Source of the DNA: Microbacterium gubbeenense DSM 15944
GTDB lineage: Bacteria > Actinomycetota > Actinomycetes > Actinomycetales > Microbacteriaceae
Assembly (NCBI RefSeq): GCF_000422745.1
Contig: NZ_AUGQ01000001.1
Coordinates: forward strand, 124,001-188,000
Direction of reading: 5' to 3'
Length of the DNA stretch: 64,000 nt
In this document: piece after piece, positions 49,330 to 58,027 of the stretch
Layout: each line of letters opens with the position of its first letter
Numbering within the stretch: the stretch's first letter is position 1
The notes under the pieces: generated by a model
Database searches by the model: none
What the model saw: the letters and a program-made list of their open reading frames with translations, nothing else
Told to the model about the DNA's origin: nothing
Translations under genes and position numbers: made by a program

Positions 49330-50438
49330 CCAGGAAAGGCGCTCCCGTGCGCACCACGATCACGCCGCTCACGGCGCCGCACGACGCGTCTCACCCCGAT
49401 CTCGTTCGGTACGTCGAGATCATGAACGCGTCGTACGCGCACGATGCGGGCAACGGCCTGCTCACGTGGCGCCCCGATGTCGAGCTGTCCCGCCTGCGCC
49501 GCCAGGAGCACCGCGTCGTGCGCGTGTTCCTGGCGCGGACGGGCGACGAGATCGTCGGGGCCGGATCCCTCGAGTTCGAGCGGTCGACGAGCCGCGATGT
49601 CGAGCTCATGGTCTCGGTGGATCCGGCCCGCCGCGACCCGGCGCTCGCCGACGCGCTCTACGAGCGCCTCGAGCACGAGGCGCGAGCGCTCGGCCGCACG
49701 AACGCGATCGAGTACTCCTCGACGGCGACGGACGTTCGCGGGCTCGACGAGGCCGACGTGATCCGGCCGTCGTCCGGGATCGGCGGCCTGCCGCGCGCAG
49801 CGGACAGCGTGCGGCTGCTGCTCGCGCGCGGTTACTCGCTCGGACTCGTCGAGCGGGCGAGCGTGCACGACCTGCGCGCGGATCCGTCGCCGATCCGCGC
49901 GATGCTCGAGGCTGCCGAGCGCACCGCCGGATCCGATTACGAGGCGGTCTGGTGGTGCGGCCGCACGCCCGATGAGTACGTGGACGCGTATGCCTATGCG
50001 ATCTCGCGGATGTCGACCGACGCGCCGCACGGCGACATCGACGTCGAGGAAGAGACCTGGGATGCGGCACGCATCCGTGCCCGCGAGGATCGGGTCGCGT
50101 CGATCGATCAGCTGTGGGGCATCACGGCCGTCGTGCACCGCCCGTCGGGCCGCATCGTGGCCTTCAACGAGCTGGTCCTCGGCGCCGACCGCACGGACAC
50201 GACCGAGAACTACGGCACCCTCGTGCTCGCCGAGCACCGCGGCCGCCGGCTCGGCACGATCGTGAAGTGCCTCGGCCTGCTGAAGTGGCGCGAGGTCGCT
50301 CCCGACTCCCCCGCCGTGTTCACGTTCAACGCCGAGGTCAACCGCTACATGCTCGACGTGAACGAGGCGGCCGGGTTCGTTCCGATGCACTGGGAGGGCG
50401 CCTGGAACAAGCAGCTCGCCCCCGCGGTCAGCGCGTAG
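49326..50438 (+). CDS. Tandem GNAT-domain N-acetyltransferase
   Basis: 370 residues with two GNAT domains: the first (about 30-170) degenerate, the second (about 190-360) with acetyl-CoA loop LVLAEHRGRRLGTIVKCLGL, matching the Q/R-x-x-G-x-G/A pattern. This resembles actinobacterial mycothiol-synthase-like double GNAT proteins, but the substrate cannot be assigned. The ATG at 49326 overlaps the preceding stop; a GTG at 49347 with AGGAAAGG 7 nt upstream is an equally good start. It overlaps the converging gene by 11 nt. Confidence 0.8.
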   Translation: MTRKGAPVRTTITPLTAPHDASHPDLVRYVEIMNASYAHDAGNGLLTWRPDVELSRLRRQEHRVVRVFLARTGDEIVGAGSLEFERSTSRDVELMVSVDPARRDPALADALYERLEHEARALGRTNAIEYSSTATDVRGLDEADVIRPSSGIGGLPRAADSVRLLLARGYSLGLVERASVHDLRADPSPIRAMLEAAERTAGSDYEAVWWCGRTPDEYVDAYAYAISRMSTDAPHGDIDVEEETWDAARIRAREDRVASIDQLWGITAVVHRPSGRIVAFNELVLGADRTDTTENYGTLVLAEHRGRRLGTIVKCLGLLKWREVAPDSPAVFTFNAEVNRYMLDVNEAAGFVPMHWEGAWNKQLAPAVSA

Positions 50439-51609
50439 ACAGCGCCGAGGCCAGCGCCTGCTCGAGGTCGGCCCAGAGGTCGTCGACGTGCTCGATGCCG
50501 ACGCTGAGACGCAGCAGGCCCTCGGGCACGGTGTGCGGCTCGTGCACGTGCCGGCGACGGCGCTCGATCAGGCTCTCGACGCCGCCGAGGGAGGTGGCCG
50601 GCGTCCACAGAGATACGCAATCCGTCACCGCCAGCGCGGCGGCCGAGGTCGGCAACACGACGCACAGGATCGACCCGAAGCCCGTCAGCTGGGCGGCCGC
50701 ACGGGCGTGACCCGGATCCGATTTCAGCCCCGGGAACCGCACCTCGATTCCCGGAACGTCGGACAGGCGCTTCGCCAGTTCGAGCGCGTTCTGCTGCGAA
50801 CGTTCGATGCGGAGGGCGAGGGTGCGCAGGCCGCGCAGGGCGAGCCACACCTCCCAGGGGCCGGCGACGGCGCCGCGGATCGAGCGATGGTGGTGCAGCG
50901 CCTCGTGCAGGTCCGTGTTCGAGGTGAGCGCGGCCCCGAGCACGACGTCCGAGTGCCCCGCGAGGTACTTCGTGACCGAGTGGACGACGACGTCGGCCCC
51001 GACCGTCAGCGGCTGCTGCCCGAGCGGCGTCGCAAACGTGTTGTCGACGACCGTGAGCGCGTCGACGCTCTTGGCGTGCGCGATCACAGCGGGCAGGTCG
51101 GCGACCTCGAGCATCGGATTCGTGGGGCTCTCGACCCACAGCATCACGGCCCGAGGCGTTCCGGCATGGCGCTCGGCTGCGGCCGAAACGGCGTCGTTGA
51201 CGGCGTCGGTATCGGCGATGTCGACGGTGACCACGTCGAACCGCCCGACGGCCGCGGAATCCCTCGCCGCGCTGAGTGATCCGAGATAGCAGTGCCGGGG
51301 CATCACGACGGTGCCGCCCGGGGCGACGAGCTCGAGAGCCGCCGAGACGGCGGCGAGGCCGGACGCGAAGACGAGTCCCGGCAGTTCGGCTCGTTCGAGC
51401 TCGGCGAGGGCACTCTCGAATGGCGACCAGGTCGGGTTTCCGAACCGTCCGTACTGAATCCCGTCGTCCTCCGCGCCCTCGGCGCCGAGATCGTGCGTGC
51501 CGACGAAGGTCGAAGAGAGCACGACGGCCGGGTTCAGCGGAGCGTCGCGCTCGCGCTGCGGACGCGCGGATTCGACGACGACGGTTTCTGGGGCCCACTT
51601 CTGCGTCAT
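50428..51609 (-). CDS. Cystathionine gamma-synthase/lyase family PLP enzyme
   Basis: 393 residues of the Cys/Met-metabolism PLP family: GRFGNPTW, LVFASGLAAVSAALELVAPGG, VDNTFATP and the PLP lysine in HSVTKYLAGHSD. It could be cystathionine gamma-synthase, gamma-lyase or an O-acylhomoserine sulfhydrylase; the sequence alone does not settle it. TATTGT (51621-51616) ends 6 nt before the ATG. Confidence 0.88.
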   Translation of the reverse strand: MTQKWAPETVVVESARPQRERDAPLNPAVVLSSTFVGTHDLGAEGAEDDGIQYGRFGNPTWSPFESALAELERAELPGLVFASGLAAVSAALELVAPGGTVVMPRHCYLGSLSAARDSAAVGRFDVVTVDIADTDAVNDAVSAAAERHAGTPRAVMLWVESPTNPMLEVADLPAVIAHAKSVDALTVVDNTFATPLGQQPLTVGADVVVHSVTKYLAGHSDVVLGAALTSNTDLHEALHHHRSIRGAVAGPWEVWLALRGLRTLALRIERSQQNALELAKRLSDVPGIEVRFPGLKSDPGHARAAAQLTGFGSILCVVLPTSAAALAVTDCVSLWTPATSLGGVESLIERRRRHVHEPHTVPEGLLRLSVGIEHVDDLWADLEQALASALSTR

Positions 51610-51683
51610 GCTCCGACAATAACGTCGATTGCCACACCGCCCATTCTGCCGAGGGGAATGGAACAGGCACGGAAGCGTTGGCA

Positions 51684-52742
51684 GTGGGTGTGGAGTTTGC
51701 GACCGTCATCATCATCGGAGCCGGCCAGGCGGGGCTTTCGGCTGCCCATCACCTGCAGCGCCGGGGCATCGATTTCGTCATCTTCGATGCGAATTCCGAG
51801 CCGGGCGGCGCGTGGCAGCACCGGTGGGAGTCTCTGACCGTTGCGAAGCTGAACGGCATCTTCGACCTGCCGGGAATGCCGACCCCCGCGATGGATCCGA
51901 ACGAGCCGTCGCACGACGCCGTGCCGCGGTACTTCGCCGACTTTGAAGAGCGGTACGACCTGCACGTGCGCCGGCCCGTGCACGTGCGGTCCGTCGAGTA
52001 CGCCGACGACGACGAGACCGGCGACCTGATCGTCGAAACCGACGCCGGATCCTGGCGCACCCGCGCGATCGTGAACGCGACGGGCACCTGGCAGAATCCG
52101 CTGCTGCCCGCATACCCCGGCGCCGAATCGTTCCGAGGGCGCCAGCTGCACACCCGCGATTACACCCGACTCGAGGACTTCCGCGGGCAGCGCGTGGGAA
52201 TCGTCGGCGGCGGCATTTCGGCGGTGCAGCTGCTCGAGGAGATCTCGCGCGTCGCCGAGACGCACTGGTACACCAGGCGGGAACCCGTGTTCATCGAGGG
52301 CGATTTCATGCCCGAGACGACAGGGCGCGACACGATCGCCAGGGTCACCGCGGCGGTCGAGGCGGGCCAGCCGTCCGGCAGCATCGTGGGCTACACGGGT
52401 CTCGGCTGGACCGACTACACCCGCGCCGCCCGAGACCGCGGCGTGCTGGTGCGCCGCCCGATGTTCACCGGCATCGAGCCGGACGGCGTGCGCGAACCGG
52501 ACGGATCTCTCACCCCGCTCGACGTGATCCTCTGGGCCACGGGGTTCCGCGCCGACATCGCCCACCTCGAGCCGCTCTATCTCGTCAATGAGCTCGGCGG
52601 CGTCGCCATGCACGGAACCGAGGTGCGCGGCGAGCCGAGGGTGCACCTCGTCGGATTCGGCCCCAGTCAGTCGACCGTCGGCGCCAACCGCGCCGGTCGC
52701 GACGCGGCGCGCGCGCTGAAGCGGTATCTGCGCGATGCATGA
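51684..52742 (+). CDS. FAD-dependent, flavin-monooxygenase-like oxidoreductase
   Basis: 352 residues. FAD-binding VIIIGAGQAGLSAAHHLQRRG at the N-terminus, an NADPH-binding GIVGGGISAVQLLEEI near residue 172, and the C-terminal VILWATGFRADI typical of flavin monooxygenases and thioredoxin-reductase-like enzymes. Start: GTG 51684 with GGAAG 8 nt upstream; GTG 51690 is possible. Its substrate is unknown; the neighbouring sulfur-amino-acid enzyme is divergent. Confidence 0.8.
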   Translation: MGVEFATVIIIGAGQAGLSAAHHLQRRGIDFVIFDANSEPGGAWQHRWESLTVAKLNGIFDLPGMPTPAMDPNEPSHDAVPRYFADFEERYDLHVRRPVHVRSVEYADDDETGDLIVETDAGSWRTRAIVNATGTWQNPLLPAYPGAESFRGRQLHTRDYTRLEDFRGQRVGIVGGGISAVQLLEEISRVAETHWYTRREPVFIEGDFMPETTGRDTIARVTAAVEAGQPSGSIVGYTGLGWTDYTRAARDRGVLVRRPMFTGIEPDGVREPDGSLTPLDVILWATGFRADIAHLEPLYLVNELGGVAMHGTEVRGEPRVHLVGFGPSQSTVGANRAGRDAARALKRYLRDA

Positions 52743-52772
52743 CGACGGCGGCCTGATCGATACCGTTGAGAT

Positions 52773-53738
52773 ATGCGCATCACGGTGATCGGTGGGGGCG
52801 TCGGCTGCGCCCGATTCGTCCTCGGCCTTCGAGAGCACGTCCGGAGGACCGGCAACGACGACACGATCGACGTCGTCGTCAACACCGCCGACGACTGGTG
52901 GGTCTCGGGCCTCCGGATCTCCCCCGATCACGACAGCCTGCTCTACGCGCTCGCCGGAGTGAACGACACCGACCGCGGGTGGGGCCGCACGGGCGAGACC
53001 GAGCGCGTGTCCGCCGAGCTCGCCGCATGGGGCACGGCGCCCGACTGGTTCACCCTCGGCGACCTGGATCTCGGCACGCACATCGCGCGCACGGCCTGGC
53101 TGCGCGCCGGCGAGAGCGTGAGCGACGTGTACCGACGGCTCGGCGCGCGCTGGCCGCTCGGCGCCGCGCTGCATCCGGCGACCGACGCCGAGATCGACAC
53201 GCAGGTCGTGACGCGCGATGGGCAGATCCACTTCCAGGAGTGGTGGGCGAGGCACCGCGCCCAGGTGCCCGCGCTCGGCTTCGAGCAGCAGAACATCGAC
53301 CAGGCCCGTCCATCCGGCGGCGCGCACGAGGCCATCACTCGCGCCGATGTGATCCTCCTCGCTCCATCGAACCCCATCGTGTCGATCGGTCCGGTGCTCG
53401 CGATTCCGGGTATGCGCGATCTTCTGCTGTCGTCGCGCGCGCCGGTCGTCGGCGTCTCCGGCATCATCGACGGATCCGTCGTGCGCGGCATGGCGGACGC
53501 GTGCCTGGCTGCCGTCGGCATCGAAACCTCGGCGCGCGCTGTCGCACAGCACTATGGCGCGCGCCGCGCGAGCGGGATCCTCGACGGCTGGCTCGTCGAC
53601 GAGACCGACGCCGAGTCCGTGGGTCCGCTCGCGGACGCGGGGATCCGCACCCGCGCGGTGCCGCTCTGGATGCGCGACGCGGACTCGTCCGCGCAGGTCG
53701 CGCGGGATGCGCTGGAACTCGCCGCCTCCTTCACTTGA
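52773..53738 (+). CDS. cofD: 2-phospho-L-lactate transferase family protein (CofD/FbiA)
   Basis: 321 residues, the usual CofD length. Motifs: ITVIGGGVGCARFVLGL, NTADDWWVSGLRISPDHDSLLYAL, GDLDLGTHIARTAWLRAG, and ADVILLAPSNPIVSIGPVLAIPG. It joins the side-chain donor to the deazaflavin Fo in F420 synthesis. TACCGT (52761-52766) ends 6 nt before the ATG. fbiB and fbiC are not adjacent; the only other F420-type gene in the window is the CofE-like gene at 2 kb. Confidence 0.93.
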   Translation: MRITVIGGGVGCARFVLGLREHVRRTGNDDTIDVVVNTADDWWVSGLRISPDHDSLLYALAGVNDTDRGWGRTGETERVSAELAAWGTAPDWFTLGDLDLGTHIARTAWLRAGESVSDVYRRLGARWPLGAALHPATDAEIDTQVVTRDGQIHFQEWWARHRAQVPALGFEQQNIDQARPSGGAHEAITRADVILLAPSNPIVSIGPVLAIPGMRDLLLSSRAPVVGVSGIIDGSVVRGMADACLAAVGIETSARAVAQHYGARRASGILDGWLVDETDAESVGPLADAGIRTRAVPLWMRDADSSAQVARDALELAASFT

Positions 53739-53778
53739 CACGTTGGCAAGTCCACTTAGACTTAACGACATGGCAAGT
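53733..53778 (+). promoter_or_regulatory. Promoter with two 19-bp operator-like sites
   Basis: TTGACA (53735-53740), 16 nt, TAGACT (53757-53762), then 7 nt to the ATG. Two related sites, ACTT-N11-AAGT with shared TGGCAAGT ends, cover 53733-53751 (over the -35) and 53760-53778 (over the start point and ATG), 27 bp apart. Confidence 0.65.
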
Positions 53779-54222
53779 AACGTGGATCCTCGAGATGCCC
53801 GCCGCGCCCTGTCGGGACTCGACACCGATCGCGCCCGCCTGGCCGCGAAGGTCGTCACGCCGCGCTGGTACCACCCCGTTTATGCATCGATCCTCGCGGG
53901 GCTCGTGCTGTCGCAGGCGCTGCCGCCGTTCTACGGTCTGACCGTCGTGATCGTGGGGCTCATCGGCCTGATCGCTCTGCGCATCGCCTATGACCGGCGC
54001 TACGGCATCTCGTTCACGAAGGTGACGGGGCGCCGCACGCGCACGCTGATGTTCAGCGTCATCGGTGTGCTCGTGGCGGGAATGATCGCGTCAAGGGTCA
54101 TCGTGGCCACCGGCGCGAGCCTCTGGTGGGTGCTCGTGCCCGCGGCCATCGCGTTCGTGACAGCGCTCGTGCTCGGGCCTCGGTATGACGATGCGCTTCG
54201 TCGCGAGATCGTCGCGAGATGA
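53770..54222 (+). CDS. Membrane protein paired with a regulator
   Basis: 150 residues with two pairs of membrane segments (about 36-68 and 92-135), e.g. PFYGLTVVIVGLIGLIALRI and TLMFSVIGVLVAGMIASRV. No family I can name. It is coupled by ATGA to a winged-helix regulator, the common arrangement of a small membrane protein with its own repressor. The message appears to be leaderless. Confidence 0.75.
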   Translation: MASNVDPRDARRALSGLDTDRARLAAKVVTPRWYHPVYASILAGLVLSQALPPFYGLTVVIVGLIGLIALRIAYDRRYGISFTKVTGRRTRTLMFSVIGVLVAGMIASRVIVATGASLWWVLVPAAIAFVTALVLGPRYDDALRREIVAR

Positions 54223-54518
54223 CGGATCCGCAGTTCAACGACCTGGTGCACTCCCCCGTGCGCCTGCGCATCTGCGCGCTGCTGCGCCCGGCGAACGAGC
54301 TCGAGTTCGCGACGATCCGCGACACGCTCCGAATCTCCGACGCGCACCTCTCGAAGAACCTGAAGCTGCTCTCGGATGCGGGGATCGTGCAGCTCCGCAA
54401 AGATCCGCGCACGTCGAACACCCGAATGCGCACCTGGGCCGCCCTGACGACAGAGGGCACGACCGTCGTCGACGGTCACCTCGCGGCTCTGGCGCAGATC
54501 GCGGAAGGCTCGTTCTAG
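54219..54518 (+). CDS. Winged-helix transcriptional regulator
   Basis: 99 residues: LVHSPVRLRICALLRPANELEFATIRDTL followed by the recognition helix SDAHLSKNLKLLSDAGIV and a wing with KDPRTSNTRMRTWAALTTEG. This matches the small ArsR/MarR-like HTH_27 type. It is expected to bind the two sites at 53733-53778 and to repress its own operon. Confidence 0.88.
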   Translation: MTDPQFNDLVHSPVRLRICALLRPANELEFATIRDTLRISDAHLSKNLKLLSDAGIVQLRKDPRTSNTRMRTWAALTTEGTTVVDGHLAALAQIAEGSF

Positions 54519-54524
54519 CGAGGC

Positions 54525-54686
54525 TCAGCGCGCGAGCACGGGCTGCCGCAGGATCGTGCGCATCCGCTCCGGCGCAACGCGGCGCGGATCGCCGAGGTAG
54601 ATCTCGTGATGACGGCCGGTCATCCGAAGGCCCGCTCCGGGGATGAACTCGTCATGCATCCGCACGTCATGGTTTGTCCCGGTCAC
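54525..54686 (-). pseudogene. Remnant of a GyrI-like domain protein (C-terminal end only)
   Basis: An open frame directly after, and in the same frame as, the stop of the gene at 54702-55223 reads NHDVRMHDEFIPGAGLRMTG and then HHEIYLGDPRRVAPERMRTI to a TGA stop. This is the characteristic end of GyrI-like domain proteins (about 200 residues), so about three quarters of the protein are missing. GTG at 54686 could start it, but without ribosome site or -10. I read it as a decayed gene end left by an insertion or deletion. Confidence 0.6.
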
Positions 54687-54701
54687 ATCGAGCGTTCTGC
54701 C

Positions 54702-55223
54702 TCAGTCGACGGTGCGGAGCGCCGCACGCACCGATTCGTCGAACTCATCGGGCGTGAGCACCTCGTTCAGCAGGTCGCGCAGTGTGCCGCGATGCTCGAC
54801 CACGCGGAAGTACACCTCGTGATCGGTCGTGTACACCGCGGGATCCGCCGGGTTCGGATCTTCCGCGAGAACGAAGAAGTGATTCGGCCAGCCGTCCGAG
54901 TAGCCGAAGAGGACGACCGTGGGTGCGGAGATGCCGCTGGCTGCCGCGACGGCAGTGTCGTCGATCGTCTCGCCCCATTCATCGTGATCCGGTGTTCGCG
55001 GGGCGAACGGCGTGAATCGGACAACGTCCCAGTCCAGCGCCGGGTACCGGACGAGTTCCCGCGCGCGCGAGGGATCCGCCGCGAGGCCCGCATAAACGTC
55101 CTCGTCCGCGTAGTCGGCCCAGTCAGCGAAGATGAGCGGACCAGCGAACGACACGCCGTCGAACTCGGCGCCGGATCCGCCGAGCTGCGTGATGCGCGAG
55201 ACCACCGCGCGCGAGAGCGTCAC
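54702..55223 (-). CDS. SMI1/KNR4-like small protein
   Basis: 173 residues. The C-terminal part VLFGYSDGWPNHFFVLAEDPNPADPAVYTTDHE...GTLRDLLNEVLTPDEF resembles the SUKH (SMI1/KNR4) superfamily, which includes many immunity proteins of contact-dependent toxins; the N-terminal half is not recognisable. ATGA overlap with the DUF1801 gene. No toxin gene is nearby, so an immunity role is only a possibility. Confidence 0.6.
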   Translation of the reverse strand: MTLSRAVVSRITQLGGSGAEFDGVSFAGPLIFADWADYADEDVYAGLAADPSRARELVRYPALDWDVVRFTPFAPRTPDHDEWGETIDDTAVAAASGISAPTVVLFGYSDGWPNHFFVLAEDPNPADPAVYTTDHEVYFRVVEHRGTLRDLLNEVLTPDEFDESVRAALRTVD

Positions 55224-55615
55224 GCCTGCACCCGCGTCGCGGAGAGCAGCAGAGCCGCGATGCCGTCTCGCTTGTCTGCGAGCTCATCGACGGAGGATAA
55301 CTTGACGTGCCGCATCGATGCCGTGCCGGTCAGGAGCCCATCCGGATCAGTCAGCTCGGCCCCCTTCATGAGCGTCAGCGACACCCACTTCGTGAACGGC
55401 GATACGGCGGCCATTCCCCACCCGCCGTATCCGTACTCGTGCGCGCCGTACCCGATCACGGCGTCGACCTCGTCAACGGAGTGTCGGATCGTGGGAAGGG
55501 TCGCGATCACGAGCGCATGCAGCGCGAGATAGACGTCTGTCAGCGGACGGTCGCCGATCACGCGCATAAGGTCGTCGGCGGTGGGCGTTTCGATATGCGG
55601 GTGCGTCTTCGCCAT
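55220..55615 (-). CDS. DUF1801 family protein
   Basis: 131 residues: YLALHALVIATLPTIRHSVDEVDAVIGYGAHEYGYGG and the ending STRHVKLSSVDELADK-like helix fit DUF1801, small proteins of unknown function related to the YdhG/YdeI fold. TAGCCT (55628-55623) ends 7 nt before the ATG. Confidence 0.8.
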   Translation of the reverse strand: MAKTHPHIETPTADDLMRVIGDRPLTDVYLALHALVIATLPTIRHSVDEVDAVIGYGAHEYGYGGWGMAAVSPFTKWVSLTLMKGAELTDPDGLLTGTASMRHVKLSSVDELADKRDGIAALLLSATRVQA

Positions 55616-55648
55616 GAGGCTCAGGCTAGCGTGGGCGGCAGCGACCTG

Positions 55649-56542
55649 TCACCGCTTGCGCTGACACCTCGGGCAGAAGTGGCTCGAGCGGTTCATGAAC
55701 GATACCCGCGCGATCGGATCCCCGCAGCGGGAGCACGGCTTCCCGCCGCGGCCGTATGCGTTGAGGGAGTGCGCGAAGTACCCCGCTTCCCCGTTGACGT
55801 TCACGTACTGTGCGTCGAAGCTCGTGCCGCCCTCGATGAGGGCCTTGTCGAGCACGTGGCGCACCTCGACGAGCAGGTGGTTCACCGCGCGCGTCGACAT
55901 GTCTGCGGCGCGCGTCTCGGGATGGATCCGCGCCGCCCACAGCGCCTCGTCGGCGTAGATGTTGCCGATCCCGCTCACCAGGTTCTGATCGAGCATGGCC
56001 CGCTTGATCGCCGAGCTGCGACGGGCGAGCGCCGCGCGGAAGAGATCGTCGCGGAACGCGGGGTCGAGCGGATCCCTCGCAATGTGCGCCGCCTGCGAGG
56101 CGACGAGCGGCAGCGGATCCCCGTAGCCGCCGGCCGCACCGTCCGGCGTGGGAACGAGCGCGTCGACCGCCAACGATCCGAACGTGCGCTGGTCGGCGAA
56201 GACGACCGCGAGCTCGCCGTGATCCGCGTGTTCGATCGAAAGGCGGATCCGCTCGTGCCGCTCGGCCGGAGCGCCCGGCTCGCGCAGCAGCAGCTGTCCG
56301 CTCATGCCGAGGTGCGCGATGATCGCCTCGTCGGATCGCTCAAGCGGCAGCCACAGGAACTTGCCGCGGCGCACGGCTGCGCGCACCGACCGGCCGGTGA
56401 GCCGGCGCTCGAAATCAGCCCCGCCGCCCGCGTGCCGCGTCAGGGCGCGCTCGTCGAACACCTCGATGCCGAGGACGCGCGCGCCCGTCACGGCCGGGGC
56501 GAGGCCCGAACGGACGACTTCGACCTCGGGCAGCTCAGGCAT
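55649..56542 (-). CDS. mutM: Formamidopyrimidine-DNA glycosylase
   Basis: 297 residues. N-terminal PELPEVEVV with the catalytic Pro2 and Glu3, a helix-two-turn-helix region (NLVSGIGNIYADEALW) and the C-terminal zinc finger C-x2-C...C-x2-C in CSRCGDPIARVSF and HFCPRCQRKR. It excises oxidised purines such as 8-oxoguanine. Its start overlaps the end of rnc by 8 nt. Confidence 0.96.
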   Translation of the reverse strand: MPELPEVEVVRSGLAPAVTGARVLGIEVFDERALTRHAGGGADFERRLTGRSVRAAVRRGKFLWLPLERSDEAIIAHLGMSGQLLLREPGAPAERHERIRLSIEHADHGELAVVFADQRTFGSLAVDALVPTPDGAAGGYGDPLPLVASQAAHIARDPLDPAFRDDLFRAALARRSSAIKRAMLDQNLVSGIGNIYADEALWAARIHPETRAADMSTRAVNHLLVEVRHVLDKALIEGGTSFDAQYVNVNGEAGYFAHSLNAYGRGGKPCSRCGDPIARVSFMNRSSHFCPRCQRKR

Positions 56543-57227
56543 GGGCGTCGCGCCACAGCGTGAGCGCGGCGGCCATCTCGGCCTGCTTCTTGCTCGTGCC
56601 GGTGCCCGTCGCAGAGCGGTCGCCGACGGTCACGATCGCCGTGAACCGTCGATCATGATCGGGGCCCGTGCTCGTGATGGCGTACGACGGAGGGTCCACG
56701 CCGAGACGTGACGCCAGCTCCTGCACGCTGGTCTTCGGATCCACGGCCGCGCCGTAGCGCGCCGGATCCTCGATCAGGGGGGTGATCAGCCGCAGCACGA
56801 GCGCTTCGGCGGCGACCCGACCGAGCGAGAGGAAGGCGGCGCCGAAGACGGCCTCGGTCGCATCGGCGAGGATCGAGTCTTTCTTGCGCCCACCGGTCTG
56901 CTCCTCGCCGCGCCCCAGCTTGAGGTGCGCGCCGAGCCCGATCCCGCGCGCGACATCGGCAAGCGCGACGGTCGAGACGACGGCGGCGCGACGCTTCGCG
57001 AGGTCGCCCTCGGGAGCGTCAGGGAACCGCGTGTACAGCTCGGCCGTAACGGCGAGGCCGAGCACCGAATCGCCGAGGAACTCGAGACGCTCGTTGTGCG
57101 GCAGCCCGCCGTTCTCGTACGCGTATGAGCGGTGCGTGAGCGCTAATGCGAGAAGCTCGGCGTCGATCTCGACGCCGAGCTTCTCGGTGAGCGACTCGCG
57201 CGCGCTTCGTTCAGTGCGCTGAGTCAT
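56535..57227 (-). CDS. rnc: Ribonuclease III
   Basis: 230 residues. The signature NERLEFLGDSVLGLAVTAELY holds catalytic acidic residues; the second acidic patch is ILADATEAVFGAAFL; a double-stranded-RNA-binding domain fills the last 70 residues. It processes rRNA precursors and other duplex RNA. Starts 9 nt after the rpmF stop. Confidence 0.96.
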   Translation of the reverse strand: MTQRTERSARESLTEKLGVEIDAELLALALTHRSYAYENGGLPHNERLEFLGDSVLGLAVTAELYTRFPDAPEGDLAKRRAAVVSTVALADVARGIGLGAHLKLGRGEEQTGGRKKDSILADATEAVFGAAFLSLGRVAAEALVLRLITPLIEDPARYGAAVDPKTSVQELASRLGVDPPSYAITSTGPDHDRRFTAIVTVGDRSATGTGTSKKQAEMAAALTLWRDAHA

Positions 57228-57235
57228 GACGCGAT

Positions 57236-57445
57236 TCAGGCGTCAGCGACCTTGCGGCCCTTGTACTCGAGGAACAGCTCGGTGCCCTGCGAGTCGGTGA
57301 CGACCTTCGCCTGGTGCGGGCGGCTGTAGACGACCTTGCCGTTCTCGACAGTCTTGACGAGTGCCGGGACCGAGGCCTTCCACTGCGCACGACGCGAGCG
57401 CGTGTTCGAGCGGGACATCTTCCGCTTCGGGGGGTTACCAGCCAT
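57236..57445 (-). CDS. rpmF: 50S ribosomal protein L32
   Basis: 69 residues, beginning [20 protein letters not shown]. There is no cysteine, so this is the zinc-free form, which can replace a zinc-binding L32 when zinc is scarce, or serve as the only copy. Starts 2 nt after DUF177 ends. Confidence 0.96.
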   Translation of the reverse strand: MAGNPPKRKMSRSNTRSRRAQWKASVPALVKTVENGKVVYSRPHQAKVVTDSQGTELFLEYKGRKVADA

Positions 57446-57447
57446 GG

Positions 57448-58002
57448 CTAGTTCTCTTCTCTGCTCAGACCGGCGTCAGACGCCGGTGCGGTTTCGGTAA
57501 GTTTCTGGAGCGCGGCCCACCGAGGATCGATGGGGTCCTGCACCTCGCCGGAAGATTCGGCCAGCCTCACGCCCGTGGTGGGATCAAGACCGGGGCAGTC
57601 CGGCTGGCAGACCGGCTGAAACGGAAGCGACAGTACAATCGCATCTCTGACCAGAGTTTCAAGATCCACGTGGTCGTCTTGAAGCTCGAAATCAGAAGTT
57701 TCGTCACCAGGATACGCGAAAAGTTCTTGGAACTCGACTTCGACGCCCTGAGAGATCTCGCGCAAGCACCGGCTGCATTCCCCCTCGTACTCGGTCTCGG
57801 CCGTTCCGCTCAGGAGGATTCCCTCGTGCACGGATTCGAGCCGCACGTCGAGCTCGACCGGTCGGTCCTTCTCGATCCGCACGATCCCCTCGCCCCAGGC
57901 TTCGGGCACGGGAACAGTCAGCTGGTGTTCGCGCATCTCGCCCGGGCGACGCACGATGTCGCGCGCCCGCAGGACGAAAGGTCCGGAGAGGTTCTTCTTC
58001 AC
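57448..58002 (-). CDS. DUF177/YceD family protein
   Basis: 184 residues. It has paired cysteines in [10 protein letters not shown] and a C-terminal CQPDCPGL, the family's probable metal site. It always precedes rpmF and is linked to rRNA or ribosome assembly. The GTG start at 58002 is supported by TACGCT (58014-58009) 6 nt upstream. Confidence 0.92.
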   Translation of the reverse strand: MKKNLSGPFVLRARDIVRRPGEMREHQLTVPVPEAWGEGIVRIEKDRPVELDVRLESVHEGILLSGTAETEYEGECSRCLREISQGVEVEFQELFAYPGDETSDFELQDDHVDLETLVRDAIVLSLPFQPVCQPDCPGLDPTTGVRLAESSGEVQDPIDPRWAALQKLTETAPASDAGLSREEN

Positions 58003-58027
58003 CCCTCCAGCGTACGGCCTGTGGGAC

